Assembly (NCBI GenBank): GCA_020161615.1
Contig: JAIUPD010000003.1
Coordinates: forward strand, 186,001 to 250,000
DNA: 64,000 bases
DNA from: Pseudomonadota bacterium
GTDB taxonomy: Bacteria; Pseudomonadota; Alphaproteobacteria; Rhodobacterales; Rhodobacteraceae
Reading direction: 5' to 3'
Below the pieces are notes generated by a model. The model was not told where the DNA came from. It saw nothing but the letters and a program-made list of their open reading frames with translations, and searched no databases. Positions 28,183 through 36,587 of this stretch are shown in pieces. Position numbers and translations under genes: made by a program. Each line of letters starts with the position of its first letter. Positions within the stretch are counted from its first letter, which is position 1.

Positions 28183-28230
28183 AATTTGAGCGCCAATCAA
28201 GCCCCTGCCCCGCCGCTGCCCCTGCGACGG

Positions 28231-31053
28231 TCAGCGTTCGGTCAGTTTCAGTTCGATCCGACGGTTGGCCGCCCGCGCCTCGGGGCTGGACCCCGGCACC
28301 ACCGGGCGGAATTCGCCAAACCCGGTGGCGGCAAGCCGTTCGGGTGGAAAATCCAGCTCGTCGATGAGATAGAGGACGACGGACAGCGCCCGCGCCTGGC
28401 TCAATTCCCAGTTCGAGGCATAGGCGCCGCCGGGCCGGATCTGGGCGTTGTCGGTATGGCCATCGACGCGCAGCACCCAGTCGATATCCTCGGGGATCTC
28501 GCGCGAGGCATCGAGCAACAATTGCCCGATAGACCGGATCTGCGCCTGCCCTTCGGGCGACAGATCGGCCGAACCGGGCGGGAACAGCACCTCGGATTGA
28601 AAGACGAAGCGGTCGCCGACGATCTGCACCCCGTCCCGCCCGCCGATGATGTCGCGCATCCGGCCGAAGAATTCAGAACGATAGCGTTCCAGGTTCGCGG
28701 CCTCCCGTTCCAGCCGGGCCCGTTCGGCGGCTTCCAGTTCGGCGCGGCGGCGTTCCTCGGCAGCGACGCGGGCCAGCGCCGCGTTCAATTCGCTGCCCAG
28801 CGAATCGATCTGCGTTCCGGCCTCGGCCTCGCGCGCGCGGCTTTCACCCAGAAGGTCCTGCAGGCCCGCCACCTGCCGCTGCAATTGCGCCACCTGTTCG
28901 TTCAGCAGCGCAAGGCGCCGCTGATCCTCGGTCGAGGCCGATTGCGCATCGGTCAATTGCTGCTGCGCCAGTTGCAGGAGGGCGGCGCGCGTCTCGGCCT
29001 CGGTCACCTCGCGGCTCAGGCTCTGGCGCGCCTCGTCGCGGGCGGCCTCGGCGGCGGCGAGCAGGGTCAGCGTGTCTTCGGCCCGCTGGCGCTGCGCCTC
29101 GAGCGCCATGGTCATCGCGGTCAGTTCCGCGTCCGAGGCTGCCAGCCGTTCCCGCAGCGCCTCGGCCGCGGCCAGCTGCGCCAGCCGCTCGCGTTCGGCC
29201 TCGCTGAGCGTCGCCTCGGCATCGGCCAGCCGCTGGCGCAGGGCCTCGGCGGCGGCGGCCTCGGCCAGACGGGCGCGTTCGGATTCCTCCAGCGCCGCGC
29301 CGCTGTCCCCCTGCGCCTGCACCAGCTGCGCCACGGCCTGCTGGCGGGCGATCTCGGCATCCGACAGCCGCGCCTCCAGATCGGCGATGCGGGCGCGCGT
29401 GGTTTCGTCCAGCGTCGCCAGTTGCACCAAGGCCTGTTGGCGCGCGAGGTCAGCGTCGGTAAGCTGCTGCTCCAGATCGGCCACCCGCGCCCGTGTCGCC
29501 GCGTCGAGCGTGGCAATATCGGCCAGCGCCTGCTGCCGCGCCAGATCCGAGTCGGACAATTGCGCCTGCAATTCCGCGATCCGCGCCCGCGTGCTGTCAT
29601 CCAGCGCCGCCATCTCGGCCAGCGCCCGCTGCCGCGCGAGGTCGGCCGCGGAAAGCTGCGCCTCCAGCTCGGCCACCCGGACGCGGGTCTGGTCATCCAG
29701 CGCCGCCAGTTGCGCCAGCGCCTGCTGCCGCGCGAGGTCGACGGCGGAAAGCTGCGACTCCAACTCGGCCACCCGGGCGCGGGTCTGATCGTCCATCGCC
29801 GCCAGATCGGCCAGGGCCCGCTGCCGGGCGAGGTCGCTGTCGGAAAGCTGCGCTTCCAGTTCGGCGATCCGGGCGCGGGTCTGGTCGTTGAGCGCCGCCA
29901 GATCGGCCAGCGCCCGCTGGCGCGCGGCCTCCTCGTCGGTCAGTTGCGTTTCCAGTTCGGCGATCCGCGCGCGGGTCTGGTCGTCCATCGTGGCCAGATC
30001 CGCCAGCGCCCGCTGACGCGCCAGATCGGCCTCGGACAACTGCCCCTGCAATTCTGCGATCCGCGCCTGCGTCTGCGTGTCCAGCGCCGCCAGATCGGCC
30101 AGCGCCTGCTGGCGGGCCAGTTCTGCGTCCGAGAGTTGTGCGTCCAGCGCCGCGATGCGGGCCGTCTGCTCCTCGGTCTGGCTGGCCAGCGCCGCCAGCG
30201 CCGCCTCGCGCGCGGCCAGCGTCGCGGCGGTGCGGGCCTGCGTCGCCAGCGCATCGTTGCGGGCGGTTTCGGCCCGGGCGAGTTGGTCCTGCACCTGCGT
30301 CAGCCGGTCGGCGGTCTCGGCCTGGAGGGCGCGGGTCTGGGCCAGCGCCTCTTCGGTGGTGGCCAGCGCCGTCACCGCCGCATCGCGCGCGCCCTGCGTT
30401 TCTGTCAGCCGCGCCAGCATCTCGGCCAGCGAGGCCTCACCGGCCTCGGCCCTTGTCCGCATCTCGGCCAGCGCCGCTTCGATGGCCTCGCGTTCCGCCG
30501 CCGCCAGCCGCGCCGCTTCGGTCTGCGCGTCGATCTCGCCCCGTGCCTGGGCCAGCGCCAGATTCAGCGCTTCGGTCTCGGACATCAGCGCGTCGCGGTT
30601 GGCCTCCGTCTCGGCCAATTGGGTGTTGAGCCGGGTCTGGTCGGCCAGCAGTGCCGCCACCTGCGCCTCGAAAGCGGTGATCTGGGTGCGGGCCTCGGTC
30701 AGATCGGCGGTGCGCGCGGCAAGGTCGGTGCTCAGCGCGGCAATCGTCGCCTCCTGCTGGCGCGAGGTGTCGCGCAGGGCGTCGAGGTCCGAGTTCAGCC
30801 CCGCCACCTGCCCCTCCAACGCGCCGACTCGGCTGCGCGAGAGGCCCAGCGCGTCGGTCAGGCTGGCGACCTGCGCGGTCAGGCCCTCAAGCTCATGGTC
30901 CTGCGTGGTGATCGTCTCGCGCAGCACCGATTGCACGATCATGAAGATCGACAGCACGAACATCAGCACCAGCAACAGCGCCGTCATGGCATCGACGAAG
31001 CCCGGCCAGATCGAGGCCGAGAATCGCTGGTTGCCGCGGCGCGAGAGGCCCAT
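28231..31053 (-). CDS. giant coiled-coil OmpA/MotB-type protein, partner of ExbB-like channel
   Basis: A 940-residue protein. A short cytoplasmic tail leads into one membrane helix (residues about 18-40, PGFVDAMTALLLVLMFVLSIF). It carries an Asp (D21) at the position of the proton-binding Asp of MotB/ExbD. A periplasmic coiled coil of roughly 700 residues follows, and a C-terminal OmpA peptidoglycan-binding domain (LRVDGHTDNAQIRPGG, NWELSQARALSVVLYL, RLAATGFGEFRPV, ANRRIELKL). Residues 307-562 are eight 32-residue repeats, with a ninth partial copy. The ATG overlaps the stop of the channel gene (ATGA). It probably forms a stator that spans the periplasm and converts ion flow into movement or force on the wall. 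Function unproven. Confidence 0.82.
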   Translation of the reverse strand: MGLSRRGNQRFSASIWPGFVDAMTALLLVLMFVLSIFMIVQSVLRETITTQDHELEGLTAQVASLTDALGLSRSRVGALEGQVAGLNSDLDALRDTSRQQEATIAALSTDLAARTADLTEARTQITAFEAQVAALLADQTRLNTQLAETEANRDALMSETEALNLALAQARGEIDAQTEAARLAAAEREAIEAALAEMRTRAEAGEASLAEMLARLTETQGARDAAVTALATTEEALAQTRALQAETADRLTQVQDQLARAETARNDALATQARTAATLAAREAALAALASQTEEQTARIAALDAQLSDAELARQQALADLAALDTQTQARIAELQGQLSEADLARQRALADLATMDDQTRARIAELETQLTDEEAARQRALADLAALNDQTRARIAELEAQLSDSDLARQRALADLAAMDDQTRARVAELESQLSAVDLARQQALAQLAALDDQTRVRVAELEAQLSAADLARQRALAEMAALDDSTRARIAELQAQLSDSDLARQQALADIATLDAATRARVADLEQQLTDADLARQQALVQLATLDETTRARIADLEARLSDAEIARQQAVAQLVQAQGDSGAALEESERARLAEAAAAEALRQRLADAEATLSEAERERLAQLAAAEALRERLAASDAELTAMTMALEAQRQRAEDTLTLLAAAEAARDEARQSLSREVTEAETRAALLQLAQQQLTDAQSASTEDQRRLALLNEQVAQLQRQVAGLQDLLGESRAREAEAGTQIDSLGSELNAALARVAAEERRRAELEAAERARLEREAANLERYRSEFFGRMRDIIGGRDGVQIVGDRFVFQSEVLFPPGSADLSPEGQAQIRSIGQLLLDASREIPEDIDWVLRVDGHTDNAQIRPGGAYASNWELSQARALSVVLYLIDELDFPPERLAATGFGEFRPVVPGSSPEARAANRRIELKLTER
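29368..30135 (-). repeat. eight tandem 96-bp repeats inside the coiled-coil gene
   Basis: Each 96-bp unit encodes 32 residues of the pattern L-S/T-D-x-D-L-A-R-Q-x-A-L-A-x-L-A-x-L-D-x-x-T-R-A-R-I-A-x-L-E-x-Q. A ninth degraded copy continues to about 29320. 32 residues equals three heptads plus one hendecad, so the coiled-coil register is kept from copy to copy. Such DNA may change copy number by recombination. Confidence 0.85.
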
Positions 31054-32276
31054 CAGCACTCGTCCTCGCGGCCCATGCTGGGCGGCGGCTGGCGGTTCAG
31101 CATGCGCACGGCCTGGGTGAGCATGGCGATGTCGCTGCGCAAATCGGCCATGGATTCCTGCCGCCCAGCCGAGAGTTCCTCAAGGATCCGAACCAGTTGC
31201 ACATCCATCGAGCGCAGCCTGAGCCGCGTCTCGGCCTCGATATGCGGTTCGCTCTCGCTGCCCTGCTGGCGCTCGATCAAGGCAATGAGCCGCTCCTGCC
31301 CCGCCGCCACCCGCTCCAGCGCCGAGCGCATCGCGCCCTCGCCCTGCCCGCGCTCGGCCAGCCGGTTCAGGGCCGTGGACACCCCCTCAAGCGCAGTATC
31401 GAGCTGTGCGCGCCCCTCCTCGGCCTGGGCCTGCAGGGCGCGCATGCCCTCCATCTGCTCGGCCAGCGAATCCAGCACCTCGGCCACCGCGCCCAGCCCC
31501 GCGCCGCCGCCGTCGCCCTCGGTCAGGGCCGTGCCGAGGCGGGTGATGGAGCTGAGCCATTCCTCAAGCTCGCGGTAGAAGCGGTTCTGCGCCTGGCTGG
31601 CGAAGAGTTCGAGGATGCCGACGACCAGCGAGCCCGCCAGACCCAGAAGCGAGGACGAGAACGCCGTCCCCATGCCGCCCATCTGAGCCTCTAGCCCGCC
31701 CATCAGCCGCCCGAAGCCCGAGAGCGCGCTTTCGCCCTCCTGCGGGGCGAGCGAGCGGATCGTCTCGACCACCGCAGGAACCGAGGTGGCGAGGCCGTAG
31801 AAGGTGCCCAGAAGGCCAAGGAAAATCAGCAGGTTGACCAGATAGCGCGTGATGTCGCGCTCTTCCTCGATCCGGGTCCCCACGGATTCCAGGATCGAGC
31901 GGGCGGAGGTCGAGGAGATATGACTGCCCTTGCCATGCTGGCGCAGCAAAGCGGCCAGCGGGGCCAGGAGCCGGGGGGCGATGGTGATCTGGTGGCCGGG
32001 CGTGCCGGCGACGAAACCACCGATCCAGCGCACCGAACTGAAGAGCTGCAGCGTCTGCCAGAAGGTCGCCAGCACCCCGATCACGAAGACCAGGGCGATG
32101 AAACCGTTCAGCCAGACATTGGCCAGAAAGATCGGCGAGACGCGGGGAAAGGCCAGCGCCACACCCGCGCCGACCAACCCCAGCGAGATCAGCATGAGCG
32201 TCAGCTGGCGCAGGGGCGGCGTGAACTGGACCCGCCCGATCGGCCCCAGCGCGCCCGCTCGCAATTGTTTCGCCAT
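31053..32276 (-). CDS. MotA/TolQ/ExbB family proton-channel protein
   Basis: About 407 residues. Predicted membrane helices lie at about 24-43, 54-75, 145-165 and 203-225. The last two carry the conserved family region (LVNLLIFLGLLGTFYGLATS and MGTAFSSSLLGLAGSLVVGI). A long cytoplasmic C-terminal helical tail of about 170 residues follows, ending MLNRQPPPSMGREDEC. TolQ/ExbB/MotA proteins form pentameric ion channels around a dimer of the MotB/ExbD-type partner, here encoded immediately downstream with an ATGA overlap. AGGTGGG precedes ATG 32276. The long tail resembles ZorA of Zorya, but no ZorC/D/E genes are near. Confidence 0.85.
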   Translation of the reverse strand: MAKQLRAGALGPIGRVQFTPPLRQLTLMLISLGLVGAGVALAFPRVSPIFLANVWLNGFIALVFVIGVLATFWQTLQLFSSVRWIGGFVAGTPGHQITIAPRLLAPLAALLRQHGKGSHISSTSARSILESVGTRIEEERDITRYLVNLLIFLGLLGTFYGLATSVPAVVETIRSLAPQEGESALSGFGRLMGGLEAQMGGMGTAFSSSLLGLAGSLVVGILELFASQAQNRFYRELEEWLSSITRLGTALTEGDGGGAGLGAVAEVLDSLAEQMEGMRALQAQAEEGRAQLDTALEGVSTALNRLAERGQGEGAMRSALERVAAGQERLIALIERQQGSESEPHIEAETRLRLRSMDVQLVRILEELSAGRQESMADLRSDIAMLTQAVRMLNRQPPPSMGREDEC

Positions 32277-32339
32277 CCGGCCCACCTGTTTCTTTTGCCT
32301 CAAAATCTAGTGGTCAAGCCGGGCTTTGCCAACAAGGAA

Positions 32340-32876
32340 CTAGGCCCCCTGCAACACCTTGACGCGATCCGACAACCATTCGAGTTCCGGATCCGGCAGG
32401 CCCAGCGCCGCCAGATGCGCCGCCGTCTGATGCAGATAATCGCCATTGGGACCCCGCCCGCCGACCGCCCCGGCGATCCGCTGCGCCTGATCCTCCAGCG
32501 TCAGCGCCCCGCAATATTGCTCATGCGCGGGGTCGATGACATAGACCACCGCCTCGACCACCCGGCCATCGGCCAGCGTCAGGGGGTGGATTTCCTCAAG
32601 ATACGCGGCCGAAATCAGCTCGCGCGCGCGCAGGTATTCCAGTGTTTCCTCGGCGATCTGCGGCGCGATCTCGAAGGCGACGCCGTGGCATTCGGCGCCC
32701 TCGGCGGCGTCCAGCGCCAGCACCAGGCCCGGGCGTTCCACGGTGCCGCGATGGTGGATCGACAGCATGCAGAACGACCGCCGGTAGCCCTTCAGCACCG
32801 CCAGATGCCGGGCGCTCCAGGCGAAACCGGGGTTCCAAACCAGCGATCCGTAACCGAATACCCACAGCGGGTGCAT
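32340..32876 (-). CDS. ChaC-type gamma-glutamylcyclotransferase
   Basis: About 178 residues of the ChaC family: the substrate loop FGYGSLVWNPGF at the start, YRRSFCMLSIHHRG, and the segment ISAAYLEEIHPL that holds the catalytic Glu. ChaC enzymes split glutathione to 5-oxoproline and Cys-Gly. The start MHPLWVFGYGSL at 32876 fits family alignments. A 63-nt gap separates it from the ExbB-like gene on the same strand; a functional link is not evident. Confidence 0.88.
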   Translation of the reverse strand: MHPLWVFGYGSLVWNPGFAWSARHLAVLKGYRRSFCMLSIHHRGTVERPGLVLALDAAEGAECHGVAFEIAPQIAEETLEYLRARELISAAYLEEIHPLTLADGRVVEAVVYVIDPAHEQYCGALTLEDQAQRIAGAVGGRGPNGDYLHQTAAHLAALGLPDPELEWLSDRVKVLQGA

Positions 32877-32967
32877 GCCGGGCCTCCCAGACTGGACGCG
32901 GCGGGTCTGGCCCGCCCCGCGCGTGCTGTGTAAACAGCACGGGCAGAAAGAACAACGGGGGCAGCCG

Positions 32968-33957
32968 ATGCGGGCGCTCAAGGCTTTGACGGCGCTGGCC
33001 GTGGTCGCGGCTGTGATCTGGTGCGGCTATTGGTTCGTGGGCGCGCGCGCTCTTGACCGGGCGATCGAACGGGGCCTCGCCCATGTGCCCGAGATCGAGG
33101 TGCAGGGCCATTCGATCCAGGGCTTCCCCAACCGCTTCGACGTGACCTTCGACCAGCCGCGGATCCGTCTGGCCGGGGCCGAATGGCAGGCTCCCTTCGT
33201 GCAGGTCTTCGCGCTCAGCTACCGGCTGAACCATCTGATCGCGGTCTTCGCCCATGACCAGCTTTGGCAGGTGGGTCCGATGTCGGTGGCGGTGCATTCG
33301 CAGGATCTGCGCGCCTCCCTGCAGATGGAGCCGGGGCTGGACCTGCCGCTGCGCGCGGTCACGTTGGTGGGCGAGGATCTGGACCTGGCCCTGCCCGATG
33401 CCACCCATGGGCTGGATCGGCTGCGGCTGGCCAGCCGCCGGATCGGCGAGCGCGAGCATCAGCTTGTCGCGCTGGCCGAGGGGATCTTTCCCGATGCGGC
33501 GCTGATGGACCGTCTGGATCCGCAGCGCCACTGGCCGCGCCGGTTCGAAACGCTGCGCCTCGATGCCGAAGCCGCCTTCGACCGGGCGCTGGACCGTCAC
33601 CTTTTCGATGGGCCCGAGGCGCGGCTCACCCGGCTGACCCTGACCGGCGCCCATGCCACCTGGGAGGGCGTCGATATCGACGTGACCGGGCGGCTCACGC
33701 CGGGGGTGGATGGCGCGCTGTCGGGCGATGCGACGGCGGTGATCCAGGGCTGGCGGCAATTGCTGGTGACGCTGCGGGAGGCGGGCATCATCGCGCCCGA
33801 TCTGGAATCGGGGCTGGAACCGGCGCTGGCGGCCATGGCCGCCGGGGTCGAAGGCGAAACGCTGGAAGTGCCGCTGTCGGTGGTCGAGGGCGAGGTGCGG
33901 CTCGGCCCGCTGTGGCTGGGCACCTTGCCGCGGCTGGCGCCGGGTCTGGGCGGCTAA
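32968..33957 (+). CDS. DUF2125 family membrane-anchored protein
   Basis: A 329-residue protein with an N-terminal anchor or uncleaved signal (ALTALAVVAAVIWCGYWFVG) and a long beta-rich periplasmic part with the family pattern (IEVQGHSIQGFPNRFDVTFD, then WQAPFVQVFALSYRLNHLIA). DUF2125 is widespread in alphaproteobacteria and of unknown role. Its stop overlaps the stop of the convergent VanZ-like gene by 4 nt. Confidence 0.85.
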   Translation: MRALKALTALAVVAAVIWCGYWFVGARALDRAIERGLAHVPEIEVQGHSIQGFPNRFDVTFDQPRIRLAGAEWQAPFVQVFALSYRLNHLIAVFAHDQLWQVGPMSVAVHSQDLRASLQMEPGLDLPLRAVTLVGEDLDLALPDATHGLDRLRLASRRIGEREHQLVALAEGIFPDAALMDRLDPQRHWPRRFETLRLDAEAAFDRALDRHLFDGPEARLTRLTLTGAHATWEGVDIDVTGRLTPGVDGALSGDATAVIQGWRQLLVTLREAGIIAPDLESGLEPALAAMAAGVEGETLEVPLSVVEGEVRLGPLWLGTLPRLAPGLGG

Positions 33958-34589
33958 TGCCGGCGCGGGGCGGGCGCCGGGGGCCCCTCGACCTCGGGCG
34001 GCGCGGGGCTTTCGGCCCGCATCCCGGTCAGTTCCTCGCGCAGCACGACGCGCAATTCATCCATCAATTCGGCGCGCATCGCCTCGACCCTGAGCGCCTC
34101 GGCTTCCAGGTCGGCCTCCGGCAGATCGACGCTCTCCACCGCGAAGAAGCGGTCGCGGATCCGGTCGTGCAGGATTTCGGCAAGCGCGGCGCCGGCCAGC
34201 ACGCCGGTCAGATCCGCGCCGAAATCGAGCCAGTCGCCGGACCGTCCGACGCTGGGCTGGATCAGTTCGATTGCCCCGCCATAGGCCACCGCCAGGGGCA
34301 CGGCCCAGAACCAGCGGCGCGAATCCGTCAGGATCACCGGAAAGATCAAGGCAGCGAAGGCAAGGAAATGGTAAACCTTGTCGAGCCCGTTGGTCATGAT
34401 CCGGGTCGGGGGCAATGGCGTCAGGGTCAGCGAGGCGATGAGCAACGCCAGCATCAGGCCCAAGACCAGCCCGGACCAGCGCCAGAGCCAGGTCTGGCTG
34501 ACGATCAATGTCCCCAACGCCCCGGTCGCACCGGGATTGTCACCGCGGATCGCCTTCAGGCGATCATCAGGAGTGGGGCTTCGTGTCAT
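33954..34589 (-). CDS. VanZ-like family membrane protein
   Basis: A 211-residue protein with four hydrophobic helices and the VanZ-like signature (LDKVYHFLAFAALIF ... AYGGAIELIQPSVGRSGDWLDFGAD, quoted in part). A cytoplasmic helical tail rich in Glu and Pro follows (EALRVEAMRAELMDELR, PAPPEVEGPPAPAPRRH). The family is of unknown biochemical role; VanZ itself lowers teicoplanin sensitivity. The gene follows rpoH on the same strand behind a terminator, so it is probably transcribed alone. Confidence 0.8.
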   Translation of the reverse strand: MTRSPTPDDRLKAIRGDNPGATGALGTLIVSQTWLWRWSGLVLGLMLALLIASLTLTPLPPTRIMTNGLDKVYHFLAFAALIFPVILTDSRRWFWAVPLAVAYGGAIELIQPSVGRSGDWLDFGADLTGVLAGAALAEILHDRIRDRFFAVESVDLPEADLEAEALRVEAMRAELMDELRVVLREELTGMRAESPAPPEVEGPPAPAPRRH

Positions 34590-34683
34590 CGGGGGTCACC
34601 GCCCGTTTGCCTTCGGCAACATGCCATTGGCCCAGTAGACCATGGCAGAAAGATGAAGAAAAGGCGGCGAAACAACGGCATGG

Positions 34684-34712
34684 AAAAACGGCGGCGCCTC
34701 GTCGCCGCCGTT
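34684..34712 (-). terminator. intrinsic terminator of rpoH
   Basis: 10-bp stem AACGGCGGCG (34687-34696)/CGCCGCCGTT (34703-34712) with a 6-nt loop, 3 nt after the rpoH stop, followed on the minus strand by a T-run (34684-34688). Confidence 0.85.
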
Positions 34713-34715
34713 CCC

Positions 34716-35567
34716 TCAATGCACAGGTACGGGCGTGGTCTGCCGCACCAGCACCGTCAGCCGGGCCAGCGCCCGTTCTTCCAGCTGGCGCACCCGCTCC
34801 TTGGAGATGCCCATCTCGGCGCCCAGGTCACTCAGCGTCGCCGGTTCGTCCGACAGGTGGCGGGCCGAGACGATGTGCCGCTCACGGTCGGGCAATTGTT
34901 CGACCGCCGCGTGCAGGGCCGCCCGCCGACGGGCGCCGTCCAGCTTTTCCAGCACCTCCGCTTCGGTGGCGATATCCTCGTCCTCGATCGTGTCGACCCA
35001 CGAGCGTCCGTCCTCATCCGCCCCCTGGGGCGCGTCGAGCGACAGGTCGGGACCGGCCATGCGGCCCATCATCGCCTCGACCTGATCGGCCGGAACCTGC
35101 AATTCGCGCGCCACCCGCAGGCTGAGGGGCTCGTCCGCGCCCTCGTCCCGGGCGTGTTTCTGCATGGCGCGGCGCAGATGGAAGAACAGCTTCTTCTGCG
35201 TGGCATTGGTGCCTGTACGCACCAGGGACCAGTTGCGCATCACGTAATCCTGCATGGACGCACGGATCCACCAAGCGGCATAGGTCGAAAAGCGCGAGCC
35301 ATTTTCGGGGTCGAATTTCTCGGCCGCGCGCATCAGGCCCAGATTGCCCTGCTGGATCAGATCCTCGTAGGGCACGTCATAGCGCTTGAAACGACCCGCG
35401 AAGGACACCGCGAGGCGGGCATAGGCCTGGATCAGGCGGTGAAGCGCGGCCTCGTCGGCGTGGTCGCGCCAGGCGATGGCCAGCTGCGTCTCGGTTTCGG
35501 CGTCGAGGATTTCCTCGGCCATCGAGGCACGCACGTAGCGGCGGATATGCGGATCCTGAAAGCCCAT
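34716..35567 (-). CDS. rpoH: RNA polymerase sigma-32-type factor RpoH
   Basis: About 283 residues with sigma-70-family regions 2 (VSFAGRFKRYDVPYEDLIQQ, GNLGLMRAAEKFDPENGSRFSTYAAWWIRASM in part), the RpoH box (QKKLFFHLRR) and region 4 (TLSDLGAEMGISKERVRQLEERAL). RpoH drives heat-shock genes; many Rhodobacterales have two copies, RpoHI and RpoHII, and the second answers to singlet oxygen. Which one this is cannot be settled by eye. ATG 35567 is preferred since AAGGAT is at a proper distance; ATG 35576 is the alternative. A consensus TTGACA on the minus strand (35653-35648) may be its -35. Confidence 0.9.
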   Translation of the reverse strand: MGFQDPHIRRYVRASMAEEILDAETETQLAIAWRDHADEAALHRLIQAYARLAVSFAGRFKRYDVPYEDLIQQGNLGLMRAAEKFDPENGSRFSTYAAWWIRASMQDYVMRNWSLVRTGTNATQKKLFFHLRRAMQKHARDEGADEPLSLRVARELQVPADQVEAMMGRMAGPDLSLDAPQGADEDGRSWVDTIEDEDIATEAEVLEKLDGARRRAALHAAVEQLPDRERHIVSARHLSDEPATLSDLGAEMGISKERVRQLEERALARLTVLVRQTTPVPVH

Positions 35568-35680
35568 GGCACTCATCCTTGGAGAAGCGCGAATAATAGC
35601 GCATCGAACTCATATTGTTTCGTGACGCTACTATCTGCCCTCCCCCTTGTCAAGTTCACCGAACCGCTTATTTCCCGGCC

Positions 35681-36304
35681 ATGAGCGAACCCGCACCGAT
35701 GATGTCGCCCACTTCCCAGCCGGAGCCCGCGCAGGACGCAGGCCCGATTCCCTGTCATTCGGCCGAACTTCTGGTTCACCTCGCGCGTCTGGTGCACAGC
35801 GCCGCCGCCGATGTCAGCCTGACGCCGGCGCAATGGACGGCGCTGCGCTATTTCGCCTCGGCCAACCGGATGTCGCGAACCCCGTCCGCCTTCTCGGAAT
35901 TCAACGCCACCACCCGGGGCACTGCCTCGCAGACGGTGAAGTCGCTGATCGCGCTGGGCCTTCTGGAAAAGCGGGCGCATGAAAGCGACGGGCGCTCCTT
36001 CCTGATCGAACTGACCGAGGCCGGGCGCGAGAAGCTGGCCGACGACCCGCTCGACGATCTGATCCATTGCATCAAGGATCTTTCGCCCGCCCGCCGCGCC
36101 GCCTTCACCGAAACGCTCGCCCATCTGGGCGAGGCGCTGGCCCGTCTGCGGGCGGCGCCGACCTTTGGCAAATGCGGCGATTGCGGTCATTGCGATACCT
36201 CGCGTTCGGGCGAGGTCTTTTGCCGCTGCAGCCAGTCCCTGCTGAACAGCGCCGACATGCGCGCGCTCTGCATCGATTTCGCGCCGGGCAATCTGCGGCG
36301 CTGA
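35681..36304 (+). CDS. MarR family regulator with C-terminal cysteine cluster
   Basis: About 207 residues. The N-terminal two thirds is a MarR winged helix (LTPAQWTALRYFASANRM, TTRGTASQTVKSLIALGLLEK, DGRSFLIELTEAGRE). The C-terminal extension carries six cysteines in the pattern C165-x2-C168-x2-C171-x9-C181-x-C183-x13-C197 (within KCGDCGHCDTS, VFCRCS and LCIDF). This is unlike ordinary MarR proteins and suggests an Fe-S cluster, a zinc site or a redox switch. No clear ribosome site before ATG 35681. It diverges from rpoH, whose promoter shares the gap. Confidence 0.8.
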   Translation: MSEPAPMMSPTSQPEPAQDAGPIPCHSAELLVHLARLVHSAAADVSLTPAQWTALRYFASANRMSRTPSAFSEFNATTRGTASQTVKSLIALGLLEKRAHESDGRSFLIELTEAGREKLADDPLDDLIHCIKDLSPARRAAFTETLAHLGEALARLRAAPTFGKCGDCGHCDTSRSGEVFCRCSQSLLNSADMRALCIDFAPGNLRR

Positions 36305-36587
36305 CGGGCACTTTTTCCACAATCCTGTGCTCTGCGCGCGCTTCGCCCTGTACGGGCGCGCCGGCCGTCGCGGCCTCGGCGCCAGCAGGCTGACGGAACA
36401 CGGCCCGGCAAGACCTTGAAATCCTGTCGTCACGAAATGTCTGTCCTTGGAAGGTCAGGCCAGGAAGGCGGGATCGTCCCTTTCGACATCGGCCTGGATC
36501 CGTTCGGGACGACTATTCATTTTCCGACAATCGCGCCATGCTGGATGGGTTCACCCATCCTGCCCCGCCGCGTTGAAGGAGAGTCCC
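36305..36587. promoter_or_regulatory. gap with an 18-bp palindrome before the ornithine-cyclodeaminase family gene
   Basis: GGATGGGT-TC-ACCCATCC at 36543-36560 is a perfect 8+2+8 palindrome that ends 27 nt before the start codon and 16 nt before the ribosome site (AAGGAGAG). It is a likely operator. The rest of the gap has no gene or clear promoter. Confidence 0.5.

Noticed and set aside
28171-31578. Open frame of over 1100 codons on the plus strand
   Set aside because: It is the mirror of the repetitive coiled-coil gene; its repeats are a by-product of the 96-bp units and it has no recognisable domain.
28231-32276. Zorya-type defence system (ZorAB)
   Set aside because: The channel with a long tail and the OmpA partner are reminiscent of ZorA/ZorB, but no ZorC, ZorD or ZorE homologue lies next to them and the neighbours are housekeeping genes.
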